Positions 1 to 8,797 of a DNA stretch of 48,341 nucleotides are shown here, one piece after another. The stretch is from Syntrophobacterales bacterium (lineage in GTDB: Bacteria > Desulfobacterota > Desulfobaccia > Desulfobaccales > 0-14-0-80-60-11). A program made the translations under genes and the position numbers. The notes beneath the pieces are model-generated. The model saw only the letters and a program-made list of their open reading frames with translations. It ran no database searches and had not been told where the DNA came from. The stretch covers positions 1 through 48,341 of the forward strand of contig JALNYP010000028.1 in assembly GCA_023229795.1 (NCBI GenBank). Reading direction: 5' to 3'. Every line of letters starts with the position of its first letter. Positions within the stretch are counted from its first letter, which is position 1.

Positions 1-120
1 AAGGCCCAGCTAACCGGCAAATTCGCTCTCATAGATTTTGATTAACCTGAGCGCCGGCTAGAAATGGCCCGCCGACGCTAAAACACCAACATGAAATCAC
101 GACTTTCTGGATGAGAACTA
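1..120. repeat. Left copy of a 120-bp terminal inverted repeat
   Basis: Bases 1-120 are the exact reverse complement of 48215-48334 (120 of 120 by eye; the match stops at base 121). The repeat holds an imperfect stem: 50-58 pairs with 71-79 (8 of 9), with a 12-base loop. No complete ORF lies in the visible part, and it probably continues to the left. It ends 16 bp after the stop codon of the capE-like gene. I infer the end of an insertion sequence or another dispersed repeat. I do not recognise the family. Confidence 0.9.
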
Positions 121-136
121 ACTCGTTTCTGTCGAA

Positions 137-1165
137 TTATATTAGCAAGTTATGTTTTTTCAACAACGCCACAGCATCTTCATAACCAAGAACCACATCC
201 GCCGAACTGAACTCCTTCTGAAGGCACGGGCCCAAGAGGTCGCCCTCCCGGCGTAACTCCGGCAACATGGGTCTGATGGTATAATAGTCGCCATTCTTAA
301 AACATCGGTTGACTTCGTCTTCGGAAACCATGATCTCGTGCATCTTCTCCCCCGGCCGGATGCCGGTGACCACCGTATCGATCTTCCGGTCGCCAATCAG
401 GGCCTGGGCCAGCGTAAGCACGGTAGTGCTGGGGGCCCCGGGGACATAGATGTCCCCGGAGTCAGCATGACGAACTGCAGCAAAGATGGTATCCACCGCC
501 TCATCCAGGCTTAGCAGAAAGCGGGTCATCTCTGGAACGGTGATAGTCACCGGGCCGCCGTTCCTGATCTGGTCTAGAAACAGTGGGATCACCGATCCCC
601 GGGAGGCCAAGACATTCCCATAGCGCACGCAGGTAAACCGGGTCTTGGGACTCATGATATTGGCCGCAATGAAAATCCGCTCTTGGATGGACTTGGTCAT
701 GCCCATAACACTCACCGGCTTACAGGCCTTATCGGTGCTGATGCCCACCACCGTCTCCACCGGATAGTCGTTTTCTTCGATAGCCCGGGCAATATTATAG
801 GCGCCGATGCAATTGGTCTGCAAAGCCTGCACCGGAAAGTATTCGCAGGTGGGCACTTGCTTCAGAGAGGCGGCGTTAAACACAATGTCGGCGTCTTTGA
901 CCACCGAACAGACGTTGGCATAGTCCCGGATATCGCCAATGCGCATTTCCAGAATGCTCATGAAATTGCGGTAAATCACCTCATCGGTCACCACCGATTT
1001 AGACAGGTAGGAGATACGGATGTCGTGCTGTTTGGCTTCATCCCGGGAAAAAATAATGACCTTCTTGGGCGTCCCCAGTTCGCCGGAGAGAATCCGCCGC
1101 GTCAGGGTCTTGCCCAGCGACCCGGTTCCTCCGGTTATCACAATTCTTTTGTCGGCCAGTATCAT
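137..1165 (-). CDS. UDP-GlcNAc 4,6-dehydratase/5-epimerase of the CapE/WbjB/FnlA type
   Basis: A 342-aa extended SDR protein. The N-terminus has the NAD(P)-binding glycine motif TGGTGSLGK (residues 11-19) followed by FSRDE, which is typical of polysaccharide 4,6-dehydratases. The segment STDKACKPVSVMGMTK has Met-Gly-x-Thr-Lys where most SDRs have Tyr-x3-Lys. That Met-for-Tyr change is a mark of the CapE/WbjB/FnlA branch, which starts UDP-L-FucNAc synthesis from UDP-GlcNAc, as opposed to PseB/FlaA1. The ATG start has a GAGGA Shine-Dalgarno 7 nt upstream. It lies 17 bp behind an RmlD-like reductase and a WbuB-like transferase gene, which supports the FucNAc role. The expected 2-epimerase gene (FnlC/CapG) is not in the window; it may lie beyond the repeat at 1-120. 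PseB-like activity is the main alternative. Confidence 0.85.
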   Translation of the reverse strand: MILADKRIVITGGTGSLGKTLTRRILSGELGTPKKVIIFSRDEAKQHDIRISYLSKSVVTDEVIYRNFMSILEMRIGDIRDYANVCSVVKDADIVFNAASLKQVPTCEYFPVQALQTNCIGAYNIARAIEENDYPVETVVGISTDKACKPVSVMGMTKSIQERIFIAANIMSPKTRFTCVRYGNVLASRGSVIPLFLDQIRNGGPVTITVPEMTRFLLSLDEAVDTIFAAVRHADSGDIYVPGAPSTTVLTLAQALIGDRKIDTVVTGIRPGEKMHEIMVSEDEVNRCFKNGDYYTIRPMLPELRREGDLLGPCLQKEFSSADVVLGYEDAVALLKKHNLLI

Positions 1166-1182
1166 GTTTAGTCCTCAAGGCG

Positions 1183-2085
1183 TTATTTTTTATAGAAAGC
1201 GGATTCAAGATAGTGCCGATGCATCTCGGCCACCAACTCCGGCCAGGGGGAAGGGGTGTAACCGGTAATCTTCCGAAAAGCCGAAGAGTCCAGAGAGCGA
1301 TCCACCTTCAGATTATCATCGGGAATAATGTCGATTTGTTTGCCATACTGCTCCGCCACTAATTTCAACAAGTCATATTTGGCAATGGGCTTGGCGGAGA
1401 TGTGATAGAGCCCGGTCAGGCCAGGGTCGTTCAACAGGTATTTCTCGACAATTTTCGTAAAGGTTATCATGGGGAAGCCGCTAAAAATAGCCCGGGTGAA
1501 ACCTCGAACCTGATTTTTCTGCGCTAGGAACCATTCCAATAACCCCAACTTATTCCGGAGTTCGTGGCAGATGATGGAGGTCCTGATGGTGAGGCATCCG
1601 GCAGAAGTCACCTCTCCCAGGGCCTTGGTCCTGCCGTAAATATCCAGGGCATTGGCCGGGTCCTCCTCCCGGTAATTGCCCCGGGCGCCATCAAAGACAC
1701 AGTCAGTGCTCATATGGATCAGGCGAATCCCGGCCAGGCGGCAGGCTGCGGCCAGGCGATGGGGCAATAGGGAATTGATGGAGATCGACATGACCGGGTC
1801 GGCCGCCAGGTGTGACTGTTTAACGATGCCGATGCAATTGACCACCACCTCGGGTCTGACTGTAGCCAGGGCATTTATCAAACTGCTAAAATTTAAGGCA
1901 TCCACATTCCCCAGGCATTTATCTAGCAGATTCGGAGAAAACCAGCGGCCCGCCTGCACTTGGTCCCTAACCGTGCCGAAGACCTCCAGATCGCCACGAC
2001 TCGACAGCCAGGTGAACATCACGTGCCCTAACGCCCCGGAGGCCCCCAGGATTAAGACTCTCTTGGCCTTGCCGCCTTTTTCCAA
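1183..2085 (-). CDS. RmlD-like SDR reductase, probable second step of UDP-L-FucNAc synthesis
   Basis: A 300-aa protein of the dTDP-4-dehydrorhamnose reductase (RmlD) family. It shows LGASGALG at the N-terminus, the motif STDCVFDGARGNYREED typical of RmlD proteins, and the catalytic pattern YGRTK. Between WbuB-like and CapE-like genes it takes the place of WbjC/FnlB/CapF, the 4-reductase in UDP-L-FucNAc synthesis. It is shorter than CapF (about 370 aa) and lacks the C-terminal cupin, so the epimerisation step may be missing or done elsewhere. The start is TTG at 2085, supported by GAGGG six bases upstream. A dTDP-rhamnose role is less likely because no RmlA or RmlB gene is in the window. Confidence 0.75.
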   Translation of the reverse strand: MEKGGKAKRVLILGASGALGHVMFTWLSSRGDLEVFGTVRDQVQAGRWFSPNLLDKCLGNVDALNFSSLINALATVRPEVVVNCIGIVKQSHLAADPVMSISINSLLPHRLAAACRLAGIRLIHMSTDCVFDGARGNYREEDPANALDIYGRTKALGEVTSAGCLTIRTSIICHELRNKLGLLEWFLAQKNQVRGFTRAIFSGFPMITFTKIVEKYLLNDPGLTGLYHISAKPIAKYDLLKLVAEQYGKQIDIIPDDNLKVDRSLDSSAFRKITGYTPSPWPELVAEMHRHYLESAFYKK

Positions 2086-2138
2086 TTATTGCCCTCTAAA
2101 ATTTAATCCGCAACTTTATTTTTTACCAAAGTTCCCTT

Positions 2139-3404
2139 TCAAAAGCCACAATGCCAGTTGCCGGCTCGGAAAAAGTTGTCATTTCCTTTTTTTACCTGCT
2201 GCATCAGCCCTTCTATGCGGTCCAGGAGCATCCGCCTCTCAAAGTGTGCCTCAAAATAATCGCGGCTTCGGACCCCCATGGCTTGGCGCTGAGGTTTGGA
2301 CAAGCGGTACATGGCCAGGACGTTTTTCGCCAGAGCCTGAGGGTCCCCGGCGGGACCCGCCAGACCAGCGCCAGCTTCCTGCACCACCCGGGAGCCCTCC
2401 CCATCCAGGGCGGCCACAATGGGCCGGCCGCAGGCCAGGTACGACTGCACCTTGGCGGGGATGGTGAGCGCGAAGATGGGCTCCTTCTTGAGAGTCACCA
2501 GCATGGCGTCGGCCAGGGCGAAAAAGCGGGGCATGGCTTCCGCCGGGTATCTCCCGAGGAGACGCACCGTCCCGGTCAAGCCCCGGGCCCGCACCTGCTC
2601 TTCCACCCAGGCGCGCCGGCGTCCGTCTCCCAGGATTATCCAGTGCAGGTCTTGATGGTCTTTGAGCAATTCCGCCGCAGAGAGAATGGTATCAAAGTCC
2701 TGCGCCGCCCCGATATTGCCGGCGAAGATCAGGCGGAAGCCCCGGGGCAGTAAGGTCCGCTCCGCGGCTCCGGCTTCCACGGCCACCGGGCGGTAGAAAT
2801 CTGCGGCGCTGTTGGGAAAATAGACGAGCTTTTCCGCAGCGCCGCCGTGCTTTTCAATGGAAGGGAAAAAGGCCCGGGACTGGGCCAGGATGAGGTCGCT
2901 ATAACGATAAATCAGGCCCACCAAAAGACCTGTCAGGCCCAAAACCAAACCGGAAGTCACCGCCCCAGTGGCGGACAGGCTCTCCGGCCACAGATCCTGC
3001 ACCCAGAACATAATGGGGATGTTTCGGAGCCTCTTTAAAACCATGGCCGGAATCCCTACGGTCACGGGCGAAGTTTCGTAGACCAGGATCAGGTCGATGG
3101 CTCCCCGGCACCAAAGAGGCGCCAGGAAACCGGCGCACAGCGCATAGGAAAGATAATTCAGGATTAACCGCAGCGTGCTGCCGCTGCCCCGCGGGATCAG
3201 CGGCACGTGAAAAATCTTGATTCCTTGATAATCATCCACTAACCGCTGAAAAATCCCATATCCAGGATAGAACTTGCCTGCCGGATAATTGGGAATGCCG
3301 GTGAGCACCGTAACTTGATGTCCTCGGTCGTGCAAACCCCTGGCCAAAATATTGATAGGGAAATTCTCCGGCCAGAAGTGGTTGGCAATAATTAAAATGT
3401 TCAT
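2139..3404 (-). CDS. GT4 glycosyltransferase, WbuB (L-fucosamine transferase)-like
   Basis: A 421-aa GT-B fold glycosyltransferase. The N-terminus has the pattern NHFWPE followed by GHQVTVLTGIPNYPAGKFYPGY, close to what is known for WbuB-type L-FucNAc transferases. A conserved C-terminal region around residues 230-360 holds FAGNIGAAQ and the donor-side stretch SYLACGRPIVAA. It overlaps the upstream GT4 gene by 4 nt (ATGA) and is followed by the two SDR genes expected to make UDP-L-FucNAc. Donor and gene order agree, so transfer of FucNAc to a lipid-linked glycan at the cytoplasmic membrane is the best guess. The acceptor is unknown. Confidence 0.8.
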   Translation of the reverse strand: MNILIIANHFWPENFPINILARGLHDRGHQVTVLTGIPNYPAGKFYPGYGIFQRLVDDYQGIKIFHVPLIPRGSGSTLRLILNYLSYALCAGFLAPLWCRGAIDLILVYETSPVTVGIPAMVLKRLRNIPIMFWVQDLWPESLSATGAVTSGLVLGLTGLLVGLIYRYSDLILAQSRAFFPSIEKHGGAAEKLVYFPNSAADFYRPVAVEAGAAERTLLPRGFRLIFAGNIGAAQDFDTILSAAELLKDHQDLHWIILGDGRRRAWVEEQVRARGLTGTVRLLGRYPAEAMPRFFALADAMLVTLKKEPIFALTIPAKVQSYLACGRPIVAALDGEGSRVVQEAGAGLAGPAGDPQALAKNVLAMYRLSKPQRQAMGVRSRDYFEAHFERRMLLDRIEGLMQQVKKGNDNFFRAGNWHCGF

Positions 3405-4543
3405 GCCGCCCTTCTGAGGAGTATCTTGCGGTAAAGCTCGATATATTTGAAGACAAGCGCATCCCAGCGATAATTTTCTTCGACAAATCTCTTCAAATTT
3501 GCCCCTTGCGCCGCCAATTTTTGAGGATTCTCGAGCATCCTCAACAAGCCGGCTTTGATCCCGGGCACCGAAGCGGGGACCACTTCCCCCCCGTCGACGG
3601 CGGCTACCTCATTGAAGCCGCATTGATCGGTAAGCAATACCGGGGTGCCGCAGATCCCGGCCTCCAAAACCACGATGGACATAGCTTCTTGCCGGGAAGG
3701 AATGACCACCAATTGCGCCGCCTGGTAGGCTTCTGTCTTGGCCGGATTTTCAAGATACCCCAAAAAATGCACTCTGGTTTTGGCCCCATAACTATTCGTA
3801 ATATCTTCCATTTCTTGCCCCATGCCATCGTCCGGCCCAGCTACCGCCAGATGGCACCCCGGCAATTCGTCCATTGCCTCGCAAAAAGCCCGTAAGAGCA
3901 AATCAGGGCCCTTGAGGTGATTCAGTCTGCCCATAAAAAGGATAAACGGGGTGGGACCCAATCCGGATTTTTCCCTAAATGCCGCGACATCAATGTGGTT
4001 TGGCTCGTCCGGATCAATACCATTGGGAATGACCAGAATCTTGTCCGTCTCGATGCCGTAATCTTGGCAAGAAGGAAGCTCCCCGGCAGTGACCAGGATG
4101 TCGGCCGCGGCTTCCTGGATTATCCGCCTCCCTATCAGAGAATTATAAATAGCTTTTAAGACCTTGGAGCGGCCGCAAATGGGCAAGGCCCCCGCCGGAC
4201 AGACCACGTAAGGCTTCTTCTGCTGTTTTAAGAATAAGTAAACCAGGGTATTTAAGACGCTCCAATGCCCCATGAGATGAATCATGTCCGCTTCTGCCAC
4301 GGCCTTTTTTATCCTGTTCAATTGCAAAACTGGAAAATAAAACCTTTTCATAAAGGCAGGCAATGCCACCACTTCGACTCCCGGTAGTGCCTTTCGGCAC
4401 TCGTCTGTTATGCCGAGATCCGTGGTCAACAGTGTGACCTCTTCCCCGCATCTCGCCAGATAGCGGCTCATCTGGCGAGTCCTTTCCGCACAGCCGCCGC
4501 CCGTCACCGGGTCAATATGGGTAACCACATTCAGAATCTTCAT
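3401..4543 (-). CDS. Glycosyltransferase family 4
   Basis: A 380-aa GT-B glycosyltransferase. The N-terminal acceptor domain includes THIDPVTGGGCAERT. The C-terminal Glycos_transf_1 domain is marked by VIPNGID near residue 175, LFMGRLNHLKGPDLLL, and the donor-binding pattern PSRQEAMSIVVLEAGICGTPVL, with the E-x7-E arrangement of retaining GT4 enzymes. The ATG at 4543 overlaps the stop of the SDR gene (ATGA), so the two are coupled. Donor and acceptor cannot be read from the sequence. Confidence 0.85.
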   Translation of the reverse strand: MKILNVVTHIDPVTGGGCAERTRQMSRYLARCGEEVTLLTTDLGITDECRKALPGVEVVALPAFMKRFYFPVLQLNRIKKAVAEADMIHLMGHWSVLNTLVYLFLKQQKKPYVVCPAGALPICGRSKVLKAIYNSLIGRRIIQEAAADILVTAGELPSCQDYGIETDKILVIPNGIDPDEPNHIDVAAFREKSGLGPTPFILFMGRLNHLKGPDLLLRAFCEAMDELPGCHLAVAGPDDGMGQEMEDITNSYGAKTRVHFLGYLENPAKTEAYQAAQLVVIPSRQEAMSIVVLEAGICGTPVLLTDQCGFNEVAAVDGGEVVPASVPGIKAGLLRMLENPQKLAAQGANLKRFVEENYRWDALVFKYIELYRKILLRRAA

Positions 4544-5478
4544 GTGGCCGCGCCCCCCTGGTCCCGAATTACCTGCCTGACCGCACCCACCAGTCCCAAC
4601 GGGAACGAGAACCCGGTGGATAGTAGTCGCCGGGGAGAATAGCGCACATCATTGCGATACCCCCCGCCTCGCCAAAGCCGCCGCAATAAATGGGGAAAGA
4701 TGGGAGGGAGATGGGGCGCCGGCTTGATGCCGTCAATCGGGCGATTATCCCGGCAGGCCGAATATAAGGCCCAAAGTCCCGCAAAGGTATTCAGGGGTTC
4801 GTGATCGCAGGATACCAAAAAACACTGAGGCGTGGCTAGCGGATAGGAAACAAAAAACAGCGCCGCCGCGGCCACGTCTGCCGCATGGATGACATGGGTG
4901 CGCTCTCCGCCCTGGATGAACACCTTCAGCCGGTCAGCCGGCGAGCCGCGCCTTGGCAGCGCCAGGGCTCCGGGGCGCTGGTGGTCCACCACTTCCGTGG
5001 GCCGCAGGATGACCACCCGGCAGCCGCGGGCTATCTCAGCCGCCAGATTCTCCCCCGCCAGCTTCGTTTCTTCGTACAGGTCTCGGGGATGGCACGGGGT
5101 ACTTTCATCAACCCGGGCCTCCCGGGTTTTTCCCGTCACTGCCGCGCTGCTAAAATGGCAGAGATACTCGATCCCCGCGTCGGCCGCCACCCGCAACAGC
5201 CTCTCGGTTCCCCGGACGTTGACTTCCCGCATCTTGGCCTGATCCCGCACTTCGGCGGCGCAATGGAAAAGCATTTGGGCGCCGCGCAGAAAATCTGCCA
5301 AGACGCTTTCGCTCTCCAGGCCAGCGCCAAATACTTCGATTTCGCCGCCGGCAAAGTCGTTCCTTCGACTCAGCGCCCTGACCGCGTATTCCCGGCCCAG
5401 CAGCAGTTTCACGATCCGCCGGCCGATCAGGCCGGACGCTCCGGTGACACAGGCTATGGGCCTCGACTTTTCCTTCAA
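4540..5478 (-). CDS. NAD(P)-dependent SDR epimerase/reductase
   Basis: An extended SDR of about 312 aa. It has TGASGLIGRRI at the N-terminus, HFSSAAVTG in the middle and an active-site YEETK pattern. No ATG is available near the start. Of two in-frame TTG codons I chose 5478, because AAAGGA lies eight bases upstream; TTG at 5484 has it only two bases away. The gene follows the GT2 gene by 31 nt and sits in the CDP-6-deoxyhexose module. It could therefore reduce or epimerise a 4-keto-6-deoxy sugar made by the RfbG homologue. That role is inferred from position only. Confidence 0.75.
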   Translation of the reverse strand: MKEKSRPIACVTGASGLIGRRIVKLLLGREYAVRALSRRNDFAGGEIEVFGAGLESESVLADFLRGAQMLFHCAAEVRDQAKMREVNVRGTERLLRVAADAGIEYLCHFSSAAVTGKTREARVDESTPCHPRDLYEETKLAGENLAAEIARGCRVVILRPTEVVDHQRPGALALPRRGSPADRLKVFIQGGERTHVIHAADVAAAALFFVSYPLATPQCFLVSCDHEPLNTFAGLWALYSACRDNRPIDGIKPAPHLPPIFPHLLRRLWRGGGYRNDVRYSPRRLLSTGFSFPLGLVGAVRQVIRDQGGAAT

Positions 5479-5509
5479 CTCCAAAATCCTTTTGAATGGC
5501 GAGACGACC

Positions 5510-6463
5510 TCACCGGTCTGCCGCAGGAGTAATTCTAATCACACTCAATTTATTGATAATCGCGTTGGCAATATCCCGGGGGAAAAATGTTATTGTATAG
5601 TAGATCAACGCCCTGATATTGGAAAAAATATGAGGCGCCACCTGCTTCCTGGCTGCTGCCGGGTTCCCTGACATCCAGGAATTCCTGGCCCGGATTAAGG
5701 CAATAGTCACCTTCAGTTGACGGATCTCTACGGCAAAGCGGGTGGAGAATTCGGGAAAGATCCCCTGGTATTTATCCAGCATGGCCTCATATTCGTCCGC
5801 GAACTGAGAGCCATGGCGCCAGGTCAAACTGGCCGGGTGCATCCGCCATTTTGCCAGCGGGTCGGCTACCATGGCGATTTCCCATTTGTAAGCAATCCGG
5901 AGAAGTAAATCGGGGTCTTCGTTCATATTGAAGCGCAGGTCGAACCACTCCTGTTGTTCTGCTAAAGCCTTCCGTCTAACGACTACTGAGGGGAGTGACA
6001 AGAAATAATTGGTGAACATTGCCGAAAAGCAATGCCCGACACAATATTTCTTGCGCCCATATAATCGTTCCTGTTCTCCTTGGTCATTAAAATATATGGT
6101 GTCACAAAAGGCTATTCCCACCTTGGGATTCTCGAATAAGGGAACCTGCTTTTCCAGTTTCTGGGGCAGCCAAAGATCATCACAATCCAGAAAGGCAATA
6201 TATTCCCCCCGGACCTGCTCCAGCGCCCGGTTGCGCGCTGCTCCCAGAGGCACGGTCTCTGCGCCGCGAAAATAGCGCAGCCTCTCATCATAACTGCGAG
6301 CGATTTCACCACTGGAGTCGGTGGAAGCATTATCCCAGAAAATGATCTCCCAATTCGGATAGGTCTGAGCGTAGACGGAATCTATCGCCTCTCGCAGGTA
6401 CCTCTCCCCATCGAGACAATTCATAATAACGCTAACCAGGGGATATTTCTTATCCGGCTTCAT
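5510..6463 (-). CDS. Glycosyltransferase family 2
   Basis: A GT-A fold inverting glycosyltransferase of about 317 aa. It shows PLVSVIMNCLDGERYL, WDNASTD, AARNRALE and the DxD-type metal and nucleotide site in AFLDCDDLW. The frame is open to 6592, but ATG 6463 is preferred. It forms an ATGA overlap with the stop of the RmlC-like gene, has GGAAAG upstream, and puts the conserved domain right at the N-terminus. The extra upstream codons overlap the RmlC-like gene and look non-native. The sugar transferred is unknown; a CDP-6-deoxyhexose is unlikely to be proven from sequence alone. Confidence 0.85.
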   Translation of the reverse strand: MKPDKKYPLVSVIMNCLDGERYLREAIDSVYAQTYPNWEIIFWDNASTDSSGEIARSYDERLRYFRGAETVPLGAARNRALEQVRGEYIAFLDCDDLWLPQKLEKQVPLFENPKVGIAFCDTIYFNDQGEQERLYGRKKYCVGHCFSAMFTNYFLSLPSVVVRRKALAEQQEWFDLRFNMNEDPDLLLRIAYKWEIAMVADPLAKWRMHPASLTWRHGSQFADEYEAMLDKYQGIFPEFSTRFAVEIRQLKVTIALIRARNSWMSGNPAAARKQVAPHIFSNIRALIYYTITFFPRDIANAIINKLSVIRITPAADR

Positions 6464-6963
6464 TCTTTCCATCTGTAGGGGATATGGGTCGCATCGCTGG
6501 GCAAGCTCTCGGACTCCTGCGGATCGTGGGGAAAATCGGTGCAATTTGCCACCAGGGAGGGAGTAGCGCCCAGGCCCTGAAACCCATACCACAGCAAAGG
6601 CGGGATCCGCACCAGCAGGTAATGGTCCGGACGGCCCAGAATATGCTTTTCCAGCCGCCCCTGGCTGGGACAGCCGGACCGGTCGTCATAGAGGACCAGA
6701 CGAATCTGCCCCACCGGCACGGCGAAATGCTGGGTCAGGCGTTGGTGGCGTTTCCATGCCTTAACTACCCCGGGAAGGACCAGGGAAAAATAGATCTCCC
6801 CGAACCTCTCAAACAGGGGTGAATCTGAACGCAGCATGTGCAACACTGCGCCCCGGTGGTCCTCAATCTGCCCCAGAGGTTGGATAACTACCCCGGCGAG
6901 GTCGGATAAGCCAGTCACGTCAGGCTGCCCAAGCCAGGCCCGCCCTGCCCGCATGGACGGCAT
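6460..6963 (-). CDS. RmlC-like (dTDP-4-dehydrorhamnose 3,5-epimerase family) cupin
   Basis: A small cupin of up to 167 aa. Recognisable parts are EDHRGAVLHML, FGEIYFS, VVKAWKRHQRLTQHF and GQIRLVLYDDR, as in RmlC-family sugar epimerases found beside CDP-glucose dehydratases. The likely role is 3- and/or 5-epimerisation of CDP-4-keto-6-deoxyglucose. The start is uncertain. ATG 6963 and ATG 6954 lie inside the upstream rfbG gene, and a GTG at 6918 begins one base after the rfbG stop (TGACGTG). Conserved sequence starts only after residue 18, so the shorter form is possible. The last codons overlap the GT2 start. Confidence 0.75.
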   Translation of the reverse strand: MPSMRAGRAWLGQPDVTGLSDLAGVVIQPLGQIEDHRGAVLHMLRSDSPLFERFGEIYFSLVLPGVVKAWKRHQRLTQHFAVPVGQIRLVLYDDRSGCPSQGRLEKHILGRPDHYLLVRIPPLLWYGFQGLGATPSLVANCTDFPHDPQESESLPSDATHIPYRWKE

Positions 6964-8017
6964 AGTCCTTGATCTGTTGAGCAGTCAGGGAAGCGATCCG
7001 GCTAACGCCGCCTTCATAATAGGTCCGGTACCATTCGGCAGTAAGCTGGATGGTTTCGGGAAAGGACAGGATAGCGCGCCAACCCAAAAGGTTCAGGGCC
7101 TTGTCGCCACACAATTTCAGCAAGGTAGATTCCCGCTGTTCCCGGTTGGCCGGCTGCTCCACTTCCCACCTGGCCCCGGGCCAATATCGGGTCAGACTGG
7201 CAACCAGATCTCCCACCGATTGGTTAACCACGGCCCCCGGCCCGAAATTGAAGCTCTCTCCCCGCAGGGTCGAGTCCTGCCGCCATAATCTGGCGCCCAG
7301 CCACAAATAACCGCTCAAGGGCTCCAGGACATGCTGCCAGGGGCGGGTGGCAGCGGGGAAGCGCAGCCGGGCCGGTTGTTCCTCAGACCAGGCCCTCACA
7401 CAATCGGGCACAATGCGATCCGGGGCCCAATCCCCGCCGCCGATGACGTTTCCGGCCCGGGTCGTGGCCACCGCCGCCCCCTTGCCGGCCGGAAAATAGG
7501 ACTGCGCGTAGGCCCGGAAAACCAGTTCGGCGCAAGCCTTGGAAGCGCTGTAAGGGTCGTCTCCTCCCAGGATATCGTTCTCCCGGTAGCCCCAGGTCCA
7601 TTCCCGATTCCGGTAGCACTTGTCACTGGTAATAATCACCCCTGCCCTCACCTGGGGGCGCTGCCGGAGGCAATCCAAAACATTCAAGGTGCCCAGGGTG
7701 TTGGTCTCGAAGGTCAAGACCGGCTCGCCGTAAGAGCGCCGCACCAGGGACTGAGCCGCCAGGTGGAAAACAATTTCCGGGTCAAAAGCCTCCATGCCCT
7801 CCGAAAGTGCGGCTCGATCCCGGATGTCCCCTTGGAAATGAGTTAGGCGCTTTCCCAAGCCAATGGCCTCGAAGTTAGACGGAACCGTGGGCACATTCAG
7901 AGAGAATCCGGCTACCTGGGCCCCCAGGTCCGCCAGCCAGGCGCAGAGCCACGAACCCTTAAAACCGGTGTGACCGGTAACCAGCACTCGCCTTCCGGCA
8001 TAGATTCCGGCAAACAT
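6920..8017 (-). CDS. rfbG: CDP-glucose 4,6-dehydratase (RfbG/DdhB)
   Basis: A 365-aa extended SDR. The motif TGHTGFKGSWL (residues 14-24) is typical of CDP-glucose dehydratases. Further matches are HLAAQSLVRRSY, ITSDKCYRN (the T-D-K active-site loop), and DPYSASKACAE with catalytic Tyr and Lys. It converts CDP-glucose to CDP-4-keto-6-deoxyglucose. The gene directly before it (10 nt) encodes glucose-1-phosphate cytidylyltransferase, the enzyme that makes its substrate. An epimerase, an aminotransferase and a reductase nearby could complete a CDP-6-deoxyhexose. No RfbH-type 3-dehydratase is present, so a 3,6-dideoxyhexose is not indicated. Confidence 0.92.
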   Translation of the reverse strand: MFAGIYAGRRVLVTGHTGFKGSWLCAWLADLGAQVAGFSLNVPTVPSNFEAIGLGKRLTHFQGDIRDRAALSEGMEAFDPEIVFHLAAQSLVRRSYGEPVLTFETNTLGTLNVLDCLRQRPQVRAGVIITSDKCYRNREWTWGYRENDILGGDDPYSASKACAELVFRAYAQSYFPAGKGAAVATTRAGNVIGGGDWAPDRIVPDCVRAWSEEQPARLRFPAATRPWQHVLEPLSGYLWLGARLWRQDSTLRGESFNFGPGAVVNQSVGDLVASLTRYWPGARWEVEQPANREQRESTLLKLCGDKALNLLGWRAILSFPETIQLTAEWYRTYYEGGVSRIASLTAQQIKDYAVHAGRAGLAWAA

Positions 8018-8026
8018 CCGGTTGCC

Positions 8027-8797
8027 CTACCAAACCTTCCAGGGGGCCTGGCCCCCGGCCCAAAGGTTTTCCAAAGAATTGCGGTCCCGCACTGTGTCCA
8101 TGCAGTGCCAAAAACCCTGGTGCGGATAAGCCATGAGCTGGCCGTCCCGGGCCAGGTTCTCCAAGGGGTCCTCTTCCAGCACCGTGGCATCACCATGGAG
8201 GTATTCGAAAATACCGGGCTCGAAGACCATGAAACCTCCGTTGATCCAGCTCTCCCCGGTCTGGGGTTTTTCCTTGAACTCGATTACCTGATTGCTGTTC
8301 AGGGTCATGCCGCCGAAGCGCGCCTGCGGGCGCACCGCGGTGACTGTGGCCAGCCGGCCGTGGCCCCGGTGGAAGGCTACCAGTTCATTGATGTCCAGAT
8401 TAATGACCCCGTCGCCGTAAGTGAGCATGAAGGTCCCGGTGGGCCGAAGGAACGGCTCCAGGCGGTGTAGCCGGCCACCGGTCATACTGTCCTGACCCGT
8501 ATTGACCATGTGCACCATCCAGTCCTCAGCCGTCGGATTGGCATAGGTAGCCTCCCCCGTGGCCAGGTTCACGGTCACATCACTGGTGTGCGGATGGTAA
8601 TTGATGAAATAATCCTTAATGACCTCGCCCATGTACCCCAGGGCCAAGACGAACTCTTTGTAGCCGTGATTGGCGTAAATTCGCATGATATGCCAGAGAA
8701 TCGGCCGGCCGCCGATTTCCACCATGGGTTTCGGCTTCAGGTGGGTCTCTTCACTCAATCTGGTGCCCATGCCGCCGCACAGAATCACTGTTTTCAA
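8027..8797 (-). CDS. rfbF: Glucose-1-phosphate cytidylyltransferase (RfbF/DdhA)
   Basis: A 256-aa sugar nucleotidyltransferase. The N-terminal pyrophosphorylase signature LCGGMGTRLSEET is followed by KPKPMVEIGGRPILWH. LTYGDGV carries the metal-binding Asp, and NGGFMVFEPGIFEYL is typical of the family. It makes CDP-glucose from CTP and glucose-1-phosphate for the RfbG homologue downstream. The ATG overlaps the end of the aminotransferase gene by 4 nt. The length equals that of characterised RfbF proteins (about 257 aa). Confidence 0.93.
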   Translation of the reverse strand: MKTVILCGGMGTRLSEETHLKPKPMVEIGGRPILWHIMRIYANHGYKEFVLALGYMGEVIKDYFINYHPHTSDVTVNLATGEATYANPTAEDWMVHMVNTGQDSMTGGRLHRLEPFLRPTGTFMLTYGDGVINLDINELVAFHRGHGRLATVTAVRPQARFGGMTLNSNQVIEFKEKPQTGESWINGGFMVFEPGIFEYLHGDATVLEEDPLENLARDGQLMAYPHQGFWHCMDTVRDRNSLENLWAGGQAPWKVW

